DNA of 64,000 nt from Cristatella mucedo (lineage: Eukaryota; Bryozoa; Phylactolaemata; Cristatellidae). Both the position numbers and the translations under genes were made by a program. The notes beneath the pieces were generated by a model that saw only the letters and a program-made list of their open reading frames with translations, did not search any database and was not told the DNA's origin. Positions 12,588 through 22,180 of this stretch are shown piece by piece (the stretch's first letter is position 1; each line of letters opens with the position of its first letter). The stretch is taken from the NCBI GenBank assembly GCA_009760855.2, contig WPIO01000039.1, positions 623,501-687,500 on the forward strand. The letters run 5' to 3'.

Positions 12588-13445
12588 ATGTCAATAAGAA
12601 TAACTGGAACTACTAGTTCTGATACAAAAACTCTTGTTTCACTGTTAATGCTTGGATCAGATTCTGGTTATAACAAAATAGGCTTACCTAGAGTTGAGTT
12701 TACTTACACAAACAGAGTACTAGCAAATGTTATTCATGCTGTAAACAATATGTTTTGGTATAAACAAAATATGACATCCCCAAACAATTCCTCTGTTGCT
12801 ATCCCAGAAGGGTATTATGATAGTCGAAAGATTGTTTATGCATTAAATCAAGCATTATTAACTGTAAAACCATTATCTGTACTCATCAATCCTAGTAATA
12901 GAAATAGTACTGGAATGAGATTTAGTGTTGATGTTGATGATAATATAATACTGCAAGTTGCTGGCGATTATGTTGTATTACTCGGAGAAAATTCTGGAAT
13001 AATCAACTCTATTGGTGATACTCTAGCTTTTAATTCAAACCTGCAAGGCTCATTCGATCCTTTAATGGTTGGTGGAACACCATATGAAGCTATAGAAAAA
13101 GCAATGTATTTCTCTGGCACTTATAAGGCTTGGAATAAAATGCAACTTCCCGACAATTCTGGAGTAAAATGAATAAGCATTGATTGTGATCTAGTCGATC
13201 CAAGCAGAAACTGTGTTGAACATAAAAAAGGATTTTTAGAGCAATCATCATCTTTATATTTAATTGATATTGATGATATTGATCCAGGAGAAAAGATTGA
13301 TGTGCACATTCCAAATATCTTATTCTTGCCTACTCGTGGAGACATTGATAGTGTTAGCAGTCTTAGAATTAGCTTAACAGATCAAAATAAAAATCCAATA
13401 AATACTGTTACAGATGTTATAGCTACAATAGAAATTTCTAAATAA
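12588..13445 (+). pseudogene. penton (minor capsid, single jelly-roll) protein with one in-frame stop
   Basis: 286 codons from ATG 12,588 to TAA 13,443-13,445, interrupted by TGA at 13,170-13,172. The length fits Polinton penton proteins. The stretch IPEGYYDSRKIVYALNQAL resembles the conserved region of that family. The predicted vertex role in the capsid is from family knowledge. The polymerase remnant reads in frame into this ATG, so the two are fused on the DNA level. The residues after the TGA continue the same composition without a frame change, so one point mutation explains the break. Confidence 0.65.
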
Positions 13446-13451
13446 CATAGG

Positions 13452-14081
13452 ATGGGTAGCTATGCCAGAATTGGTCATGGTAGGATAACTGGTGGAAAAT
13501 ATCATGGTTCTGGTGTACTTGATAAGATTATTGATGGTGTTGGAAAAGCAGCGCCTGTGCTTACTGGACTAACTGGACTTAGTATGAACATTGCCAACAA
13601 AGGAATTGAAATGCATCAAGCAAGAAAATTAACTGAGTTGCAGACAAAGAAAGAAAAGATTGACCAGGAGTATGCTAATAAACGTTGAGATCTTGATGAC
13701 AAAATTGATGAAGAAAGAAGAAAGAAAGAACTTGAGTATGAGTTAGAGAAACGTAAAAAAGAAGAAGAGTATGATAGAAAGATGAAAGAGATGGATCTTG
13801 AAATAAAACGAGCGATGCTTGATAAACTTAAACCAAAAAGAAAAAAGAAATACAAAGCAAAGATGGAGGATTCTGAAACTGAAGATTATTCAGCAACATT
13901 AAAAGAAAATGATCCCAAGGCATACAAAGAAATAGAAAGAGTTATAAAAGAAAAATCTTTTGTCCCTGCTATTAGGCCTGCTACGAGAGCTGATGGATGT
14001 GGCGGATATATAAAAAAAATTGGTGCTGGCTTATACATTCAGAATAATAAATCAATTTTTACTTTTTTATATAGAGAAGAA
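13452..14081 (+). pseudogene. coiled-coil virion-type protein with internal stop
   Basis: Starts ATG 13,452, six bases after the penton stop. Residues 1-50 are Gly-rich with an amphipathic/hydrophobic stretch (VLDKIIDGVGKAAPVLTGLT). A TGA interrupts at 13,686-13,688. The same frame continues with a long Lys/Glu coiled coil (codons to about 13,860) and a Gly-rich end (CGGYIKKIGAGLYIQ). It then runs without a stop into the presumed start of the capsid gene. Short virion proteins with amphipathic segments occur next to capsid genes in adenovirus-like and adintovirus genomes; that role here is inference. Confidence 0.5.
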
Positions 14082-15630
14082 ATGGCAAGTGCACCGATTG
14101 AAAGCATTCTTGAATTAGGTGATCCTAGTTTTCCTAACTACAAAGTTAAAGATTACAATACAGAGAATGTTATCAAAGCAACGGAAGTGAGACTGATGAT
14201 ATTGCAAATAAGTTAGTTACCTTTACTGTTCCTGGTAAACAACAGCTTTGCTATGTGCTTTCAGATGCTTATCTGTTGCTTGAAGGGCAGATAAACGTTC
14301 AAACGGTTGCACCTGCCGCAGGTACTAACCCACAATTCGATCCGCTTAAAAGAACTGTTGCTGCAGGTCTCGTCAACAATGCTGGAGCTTGGTTGTTCGG
14401 TTCGATGAGAATCAGACTTGGTGCAGAAGAAATAGAAACATACTCACATAGACAGGCTCCTGGAACAGTTACAACTCTTATGGGATTACTTACATATCCA
14501 AATGATTACAATCGAACAGAAGGACCAGCAACTGGATGGAGAAAGATGAGGCGGCTAATCCTGATGGTTTGTATGTAGCTGACAGCTATACAAGTCCAGC
14601 TGCAAGTGTAATATCTACTTCTAAAAACGGTTTTGTTTACAGAAGATGTCTTTCAAATATAGTTGCTGACTCTCCTGGTTCATTCAGTATTTCACTTCCA
14701 TTTTCAAGGTTGTCAGGATTTTGTGCTGACATGAATAAAATTCTTTATAATATTCCATTTACGCTTGAGATGACAAGAGTTGGTGGGAGTGACTTTGACG
14801 CTGTTATGATTAACACATCTGGCGCAGCTAACATTATGGCGGTTAGAGGTGCAGGAGTTGCCGCTGATGGAACTTGGATAGCGCTTAAAATAGCCAAGTC
14901 AAAAATGAGACTAAAGGTTCCATGTGTAACTCCTAAAGAAAGCATTCAAAGAGCTCTTGCAGACGTATCTAGTGAAAGAGCTAAAAAGATTAGACTAAAT
15001 TACAGGATTAGACGCTATGAGAATATTACGATAACTAGTTTCAACCAAGGTCTAAAGTTTACTAAAACTCTATCTGTACAAAATACTATTGATAAAGTTA
15101 GATGGTTGATTGTTGCAGCACAAAACTATAATAAGTTTGATAATAACGCTGGCAATCCATGTACTTACAATCACTGCGATATAAAAAATGTAACTGTACT
15201 TGCTAATGGTTCGAAACAGTACCCTGCTGTTCCTAGAAGCTGCTATTTCAAAGATGCTAAACGCTCAACAGCATATCTAGATTTTACTCAATTCAGAAAG
15301 CAGTATCTAGGATTAAATGAACTTACAGAACCGGTTGGTGTTACTTATCCTGAATGGTTGTCGCTGTATCCAATTAATGTGATTGATCTACAGTATAACG
15401 ATGAACCTCTAAGAGTCACTTCAAAGCTTGATGTAACTATTGAGTTTAACACTCAAATCCCTACTGCTGCTGCTCCAACAAATGTTATGATTCATTATCT
15501 AACTATCTGTGAAAACAGTGCTGAACTTACTTCTAATGGTAATGGTTCACCATTTACCTACAGTAAGGGAACATATGTTTATGATGGAAGTGACATTAAA
15601 AAAAATTTAAACCAGAATTATAATGAATAA
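14082..15630 (+). pseudogene. major capsid protein (double jelly-roll type), frameshifted
   Basis: Reading begins at MASAPIESILELGDPSF (14,082), shifts frame near 14,180, again near 14,545, and ends at TAA 15,630. Total length is about 516 codons, normal for Polinton/adintovirus capsid proteins. The call rests on length, position between penton and YqaJ genes, and Polinton-like beta-rich segments such as SMRIRLGAEEIETYSH and PLRVTSKLDVTIEFNTQIP. The end overlaps the next gene's ATG (15,623) by 8 bases, which suggests compact viral packing. No tool was run to confirm the fold. Confidence 0.65.
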
Positions 15631-16454
15631 ATTTTATTTTGTACAAGGTTCAGATGAGTGGAAAAATCAATGTCTTTGAATATTGGAGGTTCAGAGGTTT
15701 ACTCAGTGCTTGGAAATAACTTTGTATTTGGTGATCAGACAGAAGTGGACATAGAATTAATTGCTAACAGAAAACTAAAAAAATACATTGCTAATAATTC
15801 TAGTATGAGATTTCCTCCAATGTTATTCGGTAAAGTATTTGAACCTATTACAGCTAAATTTTTAGAAATGAAACTAAAATTAAAACTTAATAATGCAAAC
15901 GATTGTTTTAGTAGTGATGATGTATACAGATATTCTCCTGATGGAATAATAGATAACAATACCTAGTAGAAATAAAATGTTTATGGAGCAGAAATATTAT
16001 TGATGATTTTATACCTAAACAATATCATGCGCAATGCTTATTAGGTTTACATGTTTTAAAATTAAGTGAATGCTTTTACTCTGAGTTTGAGATTTTCGTT
16101 CCTGGGTTGAATTGTGAAGAACCTCCGCTAGATTACATAGCAGCTGGTAATGTAAGAATTCCTAATACTGATTTGGATATGCCGCTTAGAGAACCAATTT
16201 TTATGCTATTACCTAAAGATGAAAAGTATTTTGATTTTGAGTTTGACATTATAAGCAAGTATGGCAGATTTAACAATAAGAAAGCAAATGGTTATGATAT
16301 AAAATATTATATAAAAATATGTTTGATTCAAGTAGTAGAAGAAGATGATCCTTGTGGATTTATTAGAATAGTTCCTATTGTTAAAGAAGTGCTAGATAAA
16401 TCAAAAATTTTAATTAGTAGCTATATAGATGAGTCGAAGACATCATTGCAATGA
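15623..16454 (+). pseudogene. YqaJ/lambda-type exonuclease (PD-(D/E)XK), frameshifted
   Basis: The frame from ATG 15,623 shows QGSDEW, a typical N-terminal YqaJ motif. It shifts near 15,675 to a frame with FGKVFEPITAKFLE and the catalytic SPDGII (to 15,951), then shifts again near 15,960 to VEIKC followed by QYHAQCLLGLH. SPDG...EIKC is the PD-(D/E)XK active-site pair; YHAQ is the usual following helix. These nucleases process DNA ends for recombination in phages and large DNA viruses. The gene overlaps the capsid stop and its end overlaps the fibre start by 26 bases. Family call is good; function is lost because of the two frameshifts. Confidence 0.78.
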
Positions 16455-17289
16455 CTATGTGAGTAGAATAAATGGTTTTATTTTGTCAGATCTTGATGCA
16501 AATGGAAATGAAATTATCAACATGAGTAATCCTGTGAATGATGGTTATGCTGTAACAAAATCGTGTGCAGATGCAAACTTTATTGTAAACGGTGGAACTT
16601 CTTTAAATTTACAGAATAGACAAATTACAAATCTTGCTCCAGGAGTTAATCCAACAGATGCTGTTAATGTAAGTCAAGTATCAAACTATGTCAAGAAATC
16701 TGGAGATACAATGACTGGTGATTTAAATATGAATAGTTTTGCTATTACTTCTACATATTGGAATTCTAGTGCCACTACACCAACAGTTCTTCCTGATGAT
16801 TTTTGTGTTACTTATGGTGGATTAAAAAGAGATGTGTTATTGAAGAATTCTCCTGCTACAACAAATTTAAACATGAATACTAATTCTATAATCAATGTTG
16901 CTGAGCCTGTTAATTCTTCAGATGCTGCAACGAAATCATATGTTGATAGAATCGTTAAAAAAATAACAGAAGTTGTTATACTTACATTTAATCCTAGGGC
17001 AATTAATTCTATTATTAATATTTCTACTGCATATTCTTGGTCAAAAAAGAATAGTCCTTCACTAATAATACTAAGTGCAATGGTTGTTGGATCGTCTAAC
17101 TGTATACAACTAAAACCTAGCATTGATATGACAATAGTATCAGGAGATATACGTGCTATAAATACATCGCCAACTGGAACTGATTTTAAGTATTATGCAT
17201 TCTTTACAAGAGTTCCGATAGAATATTGTTATGTTGATAACCTAGGAAATATGAAAGTTAATCTAATAATTTCTTACATAAGTACCTGA
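16429..17289 (+). CDS. phage-tail-fibre-like attachment (fibre) protein
   Basis: 286 codons, intact. Residues 24-90 and 150-176 contain short tail-fibre repeats: NEIINMSNPVNDGYAVTKS, RQITNLAPGVNPTDAVNVSQ and NSIINVAEPVNSSDAATKSY. KKSGDTMTGDLNMN (89-102) lies between them. These match the pattern of Phage_fiber_2-type shaft repeats (N-x-I-x-N-[LV]-x-x-P-x-[ND]-x-x-D-A-[AV]-T-K-x-Y-V). Residues about 177-286 are a separate non-repetitive C-terminal region, possibly the receptor-binding head. It is one of the few genes in the element without a break. The position after YqaJ and the trimeric-shaft logic support an attachment role, which is inference. Confidence 0.75.
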   Translation: MSRRHHCNDYVSRINGFILSDLDANGNEIINMSNPVNDGYAVTKSCADANFIVNGGTSLNLQNRQITNLAPGVNPTDAVNVSQVSNYVKKSGDTMTGDLNMNSFAITSTYWNSSATTPTVLPDDFCVTYGGLKRDVLLKNSPATTNLNMNTNSIINVAEPVNSSDAATKSYVDRIVKKITEVVILTFNPRAINSIINISTAYSWSKKNSPSLIILSAMVVGSSNCIQLKPSIDMTIVSGDIRAINTSPTGTDFKYYAFFTRVPIEYCYVDNLGNMKVNLIISYIST

Positions 17290-17396
17290 AAAATATAAAT
17301 GGACTAGTAGGACCATTAATTCTTTTAATTTTGTTGCTTTACGTTTTCCTTTTACTAACGGAAATAGTTTTGCGATATGCATTATTTATTCGTGTT

Positions 17397-17711
17397 CTAA
17401 ACAATGATGATTACAGAATAACTCGGAACACCTTTTTTAAAGTGTTTCTTTGCCAAACAGTATATCTTTGTAGGTCTTTGTTTAGAATACTTATTCTTTG
17501 CGTAATAACAATCTGCACAAATAATTATTTTGTTGTTTCTTAAAATACCACAATCAAATTCTGTGTCTGTACTATCTAAATCGCGGATATCGCAACGCAT
17601 TTCATACTTTAATTTTGGCATTCGTTTAACCATTTTGCAAACTGGATGACCTGACTCTAAGTATTCAAGTTCACTAAATGATGTCGAACAAGTATCACAA
17701 AATATTTCCAT
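17397..17711 (-). CDS. small cysteine-rich (zinc-ribbon-like) protein, unknown
   Basis: 104 codons on the minus strand, intact. Cysteine pairs CDTC (5-8) and CADC (85-88 region) and further single Cys/His suggest one or two zinc sites. The C-terminus is hydrophobic. It lies between the fibre and integrase genes, convergent to the fibre and divergent from the integrase. I do not recognise the family. Confidence 0.5.
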   Translation of the reverse strand: MEIFCDTCSTSFSELEYLESGHPVCKMVKRMPKLKYEMRCDIRDLDSTDTEFDCGILRNNKIIICADCYYAKNKYSKQRPTKIYCLAKKHFKKGVPSYSVIIIV

Positions 17712-17721
17712 TTCTATAGAA

Positions 17722-18501
17722 TGAAAGCCAGATATTCAAGCCAAGACCAAAAGTAATTCCAAAGGGTTTCTTTAATACTGTTGAACCGAATGAAAATCAT
17801 CAAGCAGACATTTTATATATGCCGAATGATTCTGGATACAAATATGCTTTGAGTGTTATTGATGTTGCTAGCAGGTATAAAGAGTCAAGACCACTTAAAA
17901 AAAGTCTTCTAAAGAATTAACACAAGCTATAATAGATATTTATACAAACAGTTTATTGAAATGGCCAAAGAAGATAACAGTAGATCCTGGATCTGAGTTT
18001 AAAGGAGAGTTTATGAAAGAAATGAAAAGACATGAAACACAAGTTATAGAAGCTACTAGTAAAAAGAGTGTTGCACTTGTTGAAAGAATGAATAGAACTG
18101 TAGCAGAAAGAACCTTTATTGTACAGTATGAGAAGGAATTAGAAAACATTAATAATGGAGATTACACTAGAAATAAAGAATGGATTTATAATTTACCAAA
18201 GATTATTGATTATTTAAATAATAGCATTACAAGATCAATTGGTGAAGAACCTGCGAAGGCGATAAAAAAAGAATCAGTAAAACTGAGTATACCAAAATAT
18301 CATAGACAAGTAGGAAAACAGGAAAAATTAATAGAACTTGGAACAACTGTTAGATATTTACTAGAACCAGGTGAAGGAGAAGATGAAAAAAGAAGAAGAG
18401 CTACAGATGCGATATGGAGTTTGTCTAAACATAATATTGTTAGAATAATGGTATTGAAAAAACAACCGGTGCGTTTTTGGATAAATATTATAAATAAATG
18501 A
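17722..18501 (+). pseudogene. Polinton-type (retroviral-like, rve) integrase, N-terminally short and frameshifted
   Basis: The DDE core is visible: first Asp in HQADILYMP, then YALSVIDVASRYKESRPL, second Asp in VDPGSEF (about 17,985-18,003), Glu in VERMNRT. A frameshift near 17,900 separates the first Asp segment from the rest. The C-terminal part (DYLNNSITRSIGEEPAKA to RRRATDAIWS) matches the usual post-catalytic region. The N-terminal HHCC zinc domain is absent; upstream DNA is taken by the opposite-strand zinc-type gene. The enzyme joins element ends to target DNA in intact relatives. Confidence 0.82.
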
Positions 18502-18570
18502 TAAATATATATATATATAGATAAATATTAAATGTTAAAAGAATTTTTGTTAGAGAAGAATTACAAGTTA

Positions 18571-18852
18571 TTAAACAGGAGTAGTTGCTCTTTGCGAACG
18601 CTCTGCTATAATTTCGTCAAGCTCTTCTTTTGTAACTACTTCATCAGATAAAGTATCTGTTATTTTTTAAATAAATTCGGTGTTAGAATTAAGAGTAAAT
18701 CTTTTTCTTTTGTCTATTTCAACTAAAACACCATCAACTGCCATTAGCATTGCTGTTAAAGCTGAGAGAGCGGAGACTGCAATAGTTATTTCAGGATGTG
18801 TGTGAACATGTGTTGTAGAAACTGTAACTCCTAAAGCTACTAGTATATTTAC
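18571..18852 (-). pseudogene. small broken ORF, possible membrane protein
   Basis: On the minus strand one frame is open from about 18,852 to TAA 18,571-18,573 except for a TAA at 18,667-18,669. Before the stop it has a hydrophobic stretch (ITIAVSALSALTAMLMAVDG). After it comes an acidic tail (VVTKEELDEIIAERSQ). There is no ATG at the beginning. Unknown family; composition matches the element. Confidence 0.4.
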
Positions 18853-18859
18853 AATTTAA

Positions 18860-19243
18860 TTATATATATCTTACTCTTGTTAAATTGGTTAGACATGATC
18901 TAACTTTAATATTATACTCAACTGTTTCATTACATCTTTGAAGAACAAATTTTTTTCTTAGATCTGCCGTTTTCCTATAATTATTTAATTTTTTTATCTC
19001 CAAGGTCTTTTTTGAAAAGAATGGATTCTCATGACGACATCTTGGAAACATGCAATCACCAACATCATTATATTTACTATCATAATCTGTTACTGTAATT
19101 TCTGGAACTCTAAATTCTCCAAGTTCTCTCTCATAATCATATTTTCCTTTCCAAGATGTTTTATCTTTATCACAAAAACAATCATCAGTATTAACATTAT
19201 TTACATAGTAAGTTTGATTGTTTACAATGAGTATATTCTTCAT
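18860..19243 (-). CDS. cysteine-containing protein of the element, unknown
   Basis: 127 codons, intact, minus strand. Cys at CFCDKD (about 22-24), CMFPRCRH (about 63-70), and single Cys further on; rich in Asp, Tyr and Lys. It is followed 17 bases or less by the broken membrane-type ORF and preceded by another minus-strand ORF, so the three may be one transcript reading inward from the right repeat. No family recognised. Confidence 0.45.
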   Translation of the reverse strand: MKNILIVNNQTYYVNNVNTDDCFCDKDKTSWKGKYDYERELGEFRVPEITVTDYDSKYNDVGDCMFPRCRHENPFFSKKTLEIKKLNNYRKTADLRKKFVLQRCNETVEYNIKVRSCLTNLTRVRYI

Positions 19244-19252
19244 TTTGTAATT

Positions 19253-19561
19253 TTAAATTAATTGATACAATTTCTTTATACTTCTCAGGCCAATACATTT
19301 TTTAATTTCATAACTTCTCTCTTTTTCACACTTGTCAATATGTTCCCTCACAAAACTCTTTCTAATTTCAATAGCTTTAGAAACAACTTCTTTTAAAATA
19401 TAGTAAAAACTATAGACATTATAAACTTTATAGAATAAGCATGTTTTATCTTTTATCGAAGTATATTTTGTGACAAATATGACAAGTTCCTTAACTTTTG
19501 AAGGTATGTGCTCTGTAAGTGAGCAATGGCTTGAGAATATTCTATAAACTCTTTTTTCCAA
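19253..19561 (-). CDS. unknown protein, first gene inside the right terminal repeat
   Basis: 102 codons, intact, minus strand, nine bases upstream of the next minus-strand ORF. Lys/Glu/Tyr-rich with the motif FVREHIDKCEKERSY; no membrane segment or known domain seen. Its position next to the right repeat suggests it is transcribed from a promoter near the repeat. Confidence 0.42.
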   Translation of the reverse strand: MEKRVYRIFSSHCSLTEHIPSKVKELVIFVTKYTSIKDKTCLFYKVYNVYSFYYILKEVVSKAIEIRKSFVREHIDKCEKERSYEIKKCIGLRSIKKLYQLI

Positions 19562-19687
19562 ATATGTGCCTTTTCTCCTTTCCTCCTAAATAACGTTCTA
19601 GAAGTATAAGATAAAGGCATTTACTATAAATATAAAATAGTAATATAGTAATAAAATAGTATATATAAAATAGTAATATAAAATAGT

Positions 19688-19941
19688 CTTTTAAATCAAA
19701 TTTAGAAAATCTGAAAAAAATTACTATAATATATAATAACTAAATTTTTGGAATACAGTGAGTAGTCTATTGTTCTCCATTGCGCAGAAGCAATACCTGT
19801 TGGAGTAGGATTTGATTTTTTTTTTCGGACACTGACATTCAGGAGGGCCACTTCAAAAGGAAACCGAGCGATGCGAGGTCGAATTTTGGAGTGTGCTCGA
19901 GCGAGGGTCGGGGTGCGAAATGGAAAAATCACATACTACTG
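19688..19941 (-). repeat. right terminal inverted repeat of the Polinton
   Basis: Reverse complement of the left repeat. It ends in ...CACATACTACTG followed by a run of Gs. It differs from the left arm by scattered point changes and a few short indels, so the arms have diverged since insertion. Confidence 0.9.
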
Positions 19942-21726
19942 GGGGGGGGGAGGCCGCGGAGGTGAGAGCCATTTCTCGCCGCGGCCGTAAACGCGTAACT
20001 GCCTTGAGCTGCTGCGTGGCACGAGGTAATCGTCGCTGCGTGTCCGGTTTCGGGTACCCATTGCGATGCTGCACGACCGTGCGCGGAGCGTGCCTGACGT
20101 TACGCGCTCGTCCGGGCGATATTCTGAAATGGCCACGAGCTAAATCAGCCGGATAATGGCCGACGTTAGCCATCCGCGGTTCTAGAACCTTAGCGGCCAG
20201 GAGCCAATCGTGCGACAATATACGGCCAAGGTGGCGTACAGTAACGGGCAGTCAATTAATGCCTTAAAAAAGCTGAGCCGCCGTGCTCTAGGCTTTCGCG
20301 CCTTACGCGAGAGCTTTCGCACGCCACGCCGACGCTTTGAAAGCCCGTAGCCCTCCGCCGTAGCTTTCGAATGGGCGTCTGTGCGCTACGTGAATGCGGA
20401 CTCGCTATCTCAAGCGACGGGCGCTCTTTGCTACTGCCCCGCTTTCCGCGGCCACGTTGGTGCCGCGCCTGCGCGCGCTGGTGCGGCACCCACGCGGGTC
20501 GCTGGCAGCGGCTGTCTGAGCGTCGGAGCTACTTTAACCGGCCACTTCGTCGTCGCATGTCGACTGATGACGAGGCCGGCGCGTGCCGCTACTAGCGCAG
20601 CAGTATGTGCGGCGGCTTAGTTCCGTCGGGACGCGGAAGATGCTTCGCCCCGTTTGTACAAATGCAACTGCATTTCCAGGGCACGTCTCTGCCAGGTTCG
20701 CGAGTCATCCGCCTATCGTCCGCAGAGCACGCCGGGCTACCGGAGCGGGCTGCCTGCACCGAACCGACATAGTTACTTACCCCGACGTAACGAACGACTG
20801 CCAAATTTACCAACCACTCCCCCTCCCCGAAACACGCATCCTTCCATTGGAGATGCTGCTAATTTCTGAAACCTCGCAGTAGGGATAAAAGCCGACGCTA
20901 ACCTCGGCGACCTTCTTTGAGCCCCGGGAGCGAAGCACGCCTCTTCTTCTCGGTAAACGTCTGCCAGCTGCTTGACACCATCTAAGAACGCCCTTGACAC
21001 TTCCGCTGCTACTCTTCGTGTGGCTACAGTCGACGAGCCGATGAGTCGCTACAATCGATGCTCGCATAGAAGACTGCTGCTGCTGCTGCTGGTTTTCATC
21101 CTCCGAGAAAAGTTGAACGCCGGAGATGGAGTAGCCGCTGGCGCCGCCGCCGCCGCCGCCGCCGCCGCACCTCTTTCCATATCCTGGCTTATCCAGGCTC
21201 GCTTGGAGCAATCCTTGGGAGCGTCCGGTTCTCCGACTCGCTTGTCTTCAGCTGCCTTTGGTTGTGGCAGTGCAATCGCCCATCAGATTTAGTAATCGCG
21301 ACTTCGTCTTAGACTTTTACAACGTACCATCCCTTCAATAGGAATCACCATCTTCTCTTGGTTGATTATTTCAATAAGCATCTCGATAGCCCGTCTCGCC
21401 ACATTTCGTCAACGCGCTCGCCCTCTCCGGGTCTTACTGCCTCCACACTCACGTTCAAGCCAATACACATACAAGTACAGAAGGCCGCGCTCTTGACCAA
21501 ATTTACTCCTATGGTCACACCTGTCTGCACGTCTGATCGTATGCAGGTTTCGTTCTCACCGGAACGTTTTTCGGATAGGACATTGAAAATTACACGTGAG
21601 TCAAGAAATCTAATGCGTCTTGGCATTTATGCTGTCCCCAGCAAGCTTGTGTCATATTCCCTTATCCTCGGACAGCGATATTCCCACCTTGATGTAATGC
21701 TAAACAAAACGTTAGCTAGCGTCTTA
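19942..21726. other. GC-rich right flank of the element, no confirmed gene
   Basis: GC-rich to about 21,290 with a (GCC)n run at 21,144-21,169 and many short open frames on both strands. None shows a recognisable domain. A host exon is possible here but I cannot choose a frame. Confidence 0.4.
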
Positions 21727-22180
21727 GATAATAATAATAACAATAATAATAGTAATAATAATACATTTGATACATTTGAGCCGTCAGAGAATTCGATCAT
21801 TTCTTCCTAGGCACTTTGTATTTGCTGCAAAAGAAGCAGGCTCGAATAATTAGTGGTAGCATACTAAAATACGGCAGGCATAACATGGTTAGGGGTGATA
21901 TGCACAGGGTCAGCATGCAAATATGGTTAGTGGCAGCATGCACCGTGTCAGCATCCATGAGCACGTACAGGATGAATAACGTGGACCCATTAATGCTGTG
22001 ATAAATAAATGTTTGTTTTTACAATGCTCAAGACAGGGGATGTCATTACGCAAGCGGGAAGTGAGTTCCAGGCTTTTGGAGCATACGAACTAAAGGCACG
22101 GTCTCCAAGCGATTCGAGGTTCGTACGTGGTATAGGTAAACGATTAGATTCCAAAAAGCGGGTGAGTTAGTACCCCTTGC
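21727..22180 (-). mobile_element. LINE 3' end, minus orientation
   Basis: Same family as 8,229-8,600. A (TAA/AAC)n run starts it at 21,728. The 3' UTR motif TCGAATAATTAGTGGTAGCA and the coding-end block GAACTAAAGGCACGGTCTCC (minus strand GGAGACCGTGCCTTTAGTTC) are present. Confidence 0.7.

Larger units (their letters stand above)
10430..19941. mobile_element. degenerate Maverick/Polinton (adintovirus-like) integrated element
   Basis: A 9,512-bp AT-rich block in a more GC-rich region, bounded by 254-bp inverted repeats beginning CAGTAGTATGTG. It carries the diagnostic set of a Polinton: protein-primed DNA polymerase B, penton and double-jelly-roll major capsid proteins, and a retroviral-type integrase. 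It also carries a YqaJ exonuclease and a fibre-like protein. Both ends abut G runs (nine and nine or more Gs), consistent with a 6-bp GGGGGG target duplication, although a homopolymer cannot prove it. Intact Polintons are usually 15-20 kb. This copy lacks the polymerase catalytic palm, and no FtsK/HerA-type ATPase or adenain-type protease was found. At least nine stops or frameshifts mark it as an old, inactive copy. Confidence 0.88.

Noticed and set aside
17307-17543. Leu-rich membrane-like frame on the plus strand after the fibre gene
   Set aside because: No start codon, and its second half is the complement of the minus-strand zinc-type gene. A small membrane protein is possible but unsupported.
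20773-21211. Minus-strand Gly/Gln-rich frames as a host exon
   Set aside because: Several overlapping frames are equally open because of (GCC)n and (CTG)n runs; no domain or clear splice sites.
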